Source of the DNA: Galaxea fascicularis
Taxonomy: Eukaryota; Cnidaria; Anthozoa; Scleractinia; Euphylliidae
Direction: 5' to 3'
Assembly: GCA_948470475.1 (NCBI GenBank)
Contig: OX419342.1
Location: 21,507,844 to 21,571,843, forward strand
DNA length: 64,000 nt
Both the position numbers and the translations under genes were made by a program. Below the pieces are notes generated by a model that was not told where the DNA came from, ran no database searches, and worked only from the letters and a program-made list of their open reading frames with translations. Positions 62,321 to 64,000 of the stretch are shown here, in pieces (position 1 is the first letter of the stretch; every line of letters begins with the position of its first letter).

Positions 62321-63999
62321 TTAAGCACTTAATGTCTGTATGGCAGAGTTTTTGGGACTGTAAAACTGTAGCTCCGCTGCTGTCGTGATTCCCCACCAAT
62401 TGGTGACCGTTTCTCTGTCCTGGAGATTATTGACGTCTGATCTCCTGTGCAGCTTGCCATCTTTAACTTGAAACAACGGAGAGTTGTTTCTCTCCTCCTG
62501 GTCAACAAAAGGTATCAGATCGGTCACCACAGCAGGATCAACACTCCGGCCGGGGTTTTTGTAGGCCTTGCACACTTGGTCACTGGATTTCTTGACAGCC
62601 TCCATTGCAATCTTAAGGTTATTTCCGCTCTTGTCTTTCAGCAGCATGCCATCACCATATGCGATCCACTTGTCTCCACGCCTGTTCTTGACACGTAGGC
62701 CATGTTTGTTGTCCTCATCATGCATGTACTTACAGAGCAAGTGGCCGACTTTCGCCACTGTAGTTCCCTTTGCCAGCTGGACTCGTGGGGTCCTACAAAC
62801 GAAGAACGTTCTACAATGGTTTCTGGGGACCAAATTTATTTAATTCAAGCAAGCGACTTGACTGGATCTTGGAGAGGATACAGCTTAAAATAACGCACCA
62901 AGTAAAAATACATCAGCACTGAAATGTTTAAAATGAAAACAACGTACCATAAAAAAACATTCAGCTTAGGAGCTAAAGATGCTAATATTTTGCCACTGAA
63001 AAGTAAAATAAGGTAAAAACTAAACTACGTGATAGGAAGTAGCACTCAATCATTCATGGATACTTGTTTCATGATAACAGGAGCCTATCACTGTGATAAG
63101 GCTCCTGATGACAACAACAATAACAATGACAATTACAATGACAGTAAAGAAGAGGAAGAAGAAGAAGAAGAAGATGATGATGATAACATATTAATGATGA
63201 AATGATTACGATAATTCTTCTTAGTTAGTGAATGAATGAATGAATGAATTCATTCATTCATTCATTTATTCATTTATTCATTAATTCATTACTAGGAACA
63301 AACTATATCGCTGGAGACTCCAAGACTATGTTATAAGTGCACTACAAACAGTGTTGCTCACCTTATGTGACCACTGGCAAAGCTGTCCGTAAGGAAATGA
63401 CAGGAAAACGCTTCCAATGAAAATGCTTCGTGAAGAAGCATCTTGTGCTCGTCTTTATCATCTCCGCTATAGTTACCAGCCTCTCTTGCTTTTTCTATCG
63501 CTAGCTGATGACCAGTCAGGTACGCGTGTTTTGCGTAAGGAAGGAAATGATCATGGTTTTTTTCCGCTAATTGCAGCATCCTTCCGTGTTTGACCGGCAC
63601 TCCAGCAAACCATACTCCACCCGTAATTTCATCCCATATTCTCGCATCCACGCTTTCGCCAGCTTCCCTTTCTTTCTCTAACATAGCCAACAGCTTTTTT
63701 AACTCATCCTGCAGTTCCATCTTCGACGAGCGTGCCAGGGTGTTGTAAGCATCTCTGAAGCGCTGTTGCCTACCTGCCGAATCCTCTTGGTCAACATCAT
63801 TTAAAACATCGCGGATAATTGGTTGATTCGGTAGGCCATAGAAATCCCCGGCAAGCGCAACGATCTCCTCAAACTTAATTTCTATACCATTTCGAAGCGT
63901 AAGGAGCTTTAGTTCTTCCATCTTTATCTGTCCAGACGCAATCAGCACGTGTTCACCTCCATTGAATAATGGCTTGAACCTCGAGCTCTGGTCCTCCAT
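62321..63999 (-). CDS. Zinc-dependent phospholipase C / P1-nuclease-like protein, two exons
   Basis: Exons are 63999-63362 and 62792-62321, joined in phase 2 (AG then G makes Arg), giving 369 residues. The first Met codon abuts the window edge, so an upstream exon is possible. Residues 201-211 read HFLTDSFASGH. The H-x3-D-x5-H spacing equals that of zinc ligands His118, Asp122 and His128 in Bacillus phosphatidylcholine phospholipase C (known family). Further His residues at 149, 151, 158, 164 and 190 and the exon-2 block KYMHDEDNKHGL, followed by GDKWIAYGDG, could supply the rest. No signal peptide is evident, unlike secreted bacterial enzymes. Substrate and role are unknown. An S1/P1-nuclease-like or inactive homologue is possible. 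The intron and codon style make contamination unlikely. Confidence 0.6.
63142..63290. repeat. Microsatellite cluster with palindromic (GAAT)n(ATTC)n
   Basis: Within the single intron of the PLC-like gene, a (GAA)n(GAT)n run (about 63142-63186) is followed by GAATGAATGAATGAATTC mirrored by ATTCATTCATTC (63229-63267). The second part is a perfect palindrome made of one tetranucleotide and its reverse complement. Confidence 0.9.
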
Positions 64000-64000
64000 T

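Overview
The window looks like nuclear DNA of an animal, most likely a marine invertebrate and plausibly an anthozoan cnidarian (inference). Genes are split into many short exons with GT-AG introns. The intergenic and intronic DNA is AT-rich and crowded with tRNA-derived SINEs, foldback/MITE-type elements and minisatellites. Two genes are clear orthologues of animal genes (MED6 and FRMD8). One is an FG-GAP protein resembling plant DEX1, and one is a zinc-dependent phospholipase C-like protein.

Layout. 3-317 (+): last coding exon of an unrecognised gene. 2153-8393 (-): MED6, seven coding exons, complete. Its intron 6 holds a SINE and an 826-bp foldback element with a 9-bp target duplication. 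8394-8637: short shared promoter between MED6 and a head-to-head gene. 8638-29108 (+): twelve exons of a DEX1-like FG-GAP protein. Its 8.1-kb intron 4 carries a 27-bp minisatellite and a ~5.5-kb foldback element. Its C-terminal membrane-anchor exon was not found. 29109-41635: no confident gene, but a ~950-bp purine tract, several MITEs and a second large 27-bp minisatellite array. 41636-50202 (-): FRMD8, twelve coding exons, with possible 5' UTR exons to about 53.3 kb. 53.3-62.3 kb: no confident gene. 62321-63999 (-): two-exon zinc-phospholipase-C-like gene, possibly complete.

The genes do not form one pathway. MED6 is a Mediator head subunit in the nucleus. FRMD8 is a cytosolic FERM protein that, in mammals, stabilises iRhom/ADAM17. 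The DEX1-like protein is predicted secretory, and the PLC-like protein is a predicted metal-dependent hydrolase. The most unusual content is mobile: at least 16 inverted-repeat elements. One piggyBac-type MITE carries two divergent perfect YY1/TISU motifs with CRE half-sites. The large foldback carries three TCTCGCGAGA motifs.

Limits: exon boundaries were read by eye from splice consensus, frame and remembered family resemblance. No alignment, transcript or repeat database was used.
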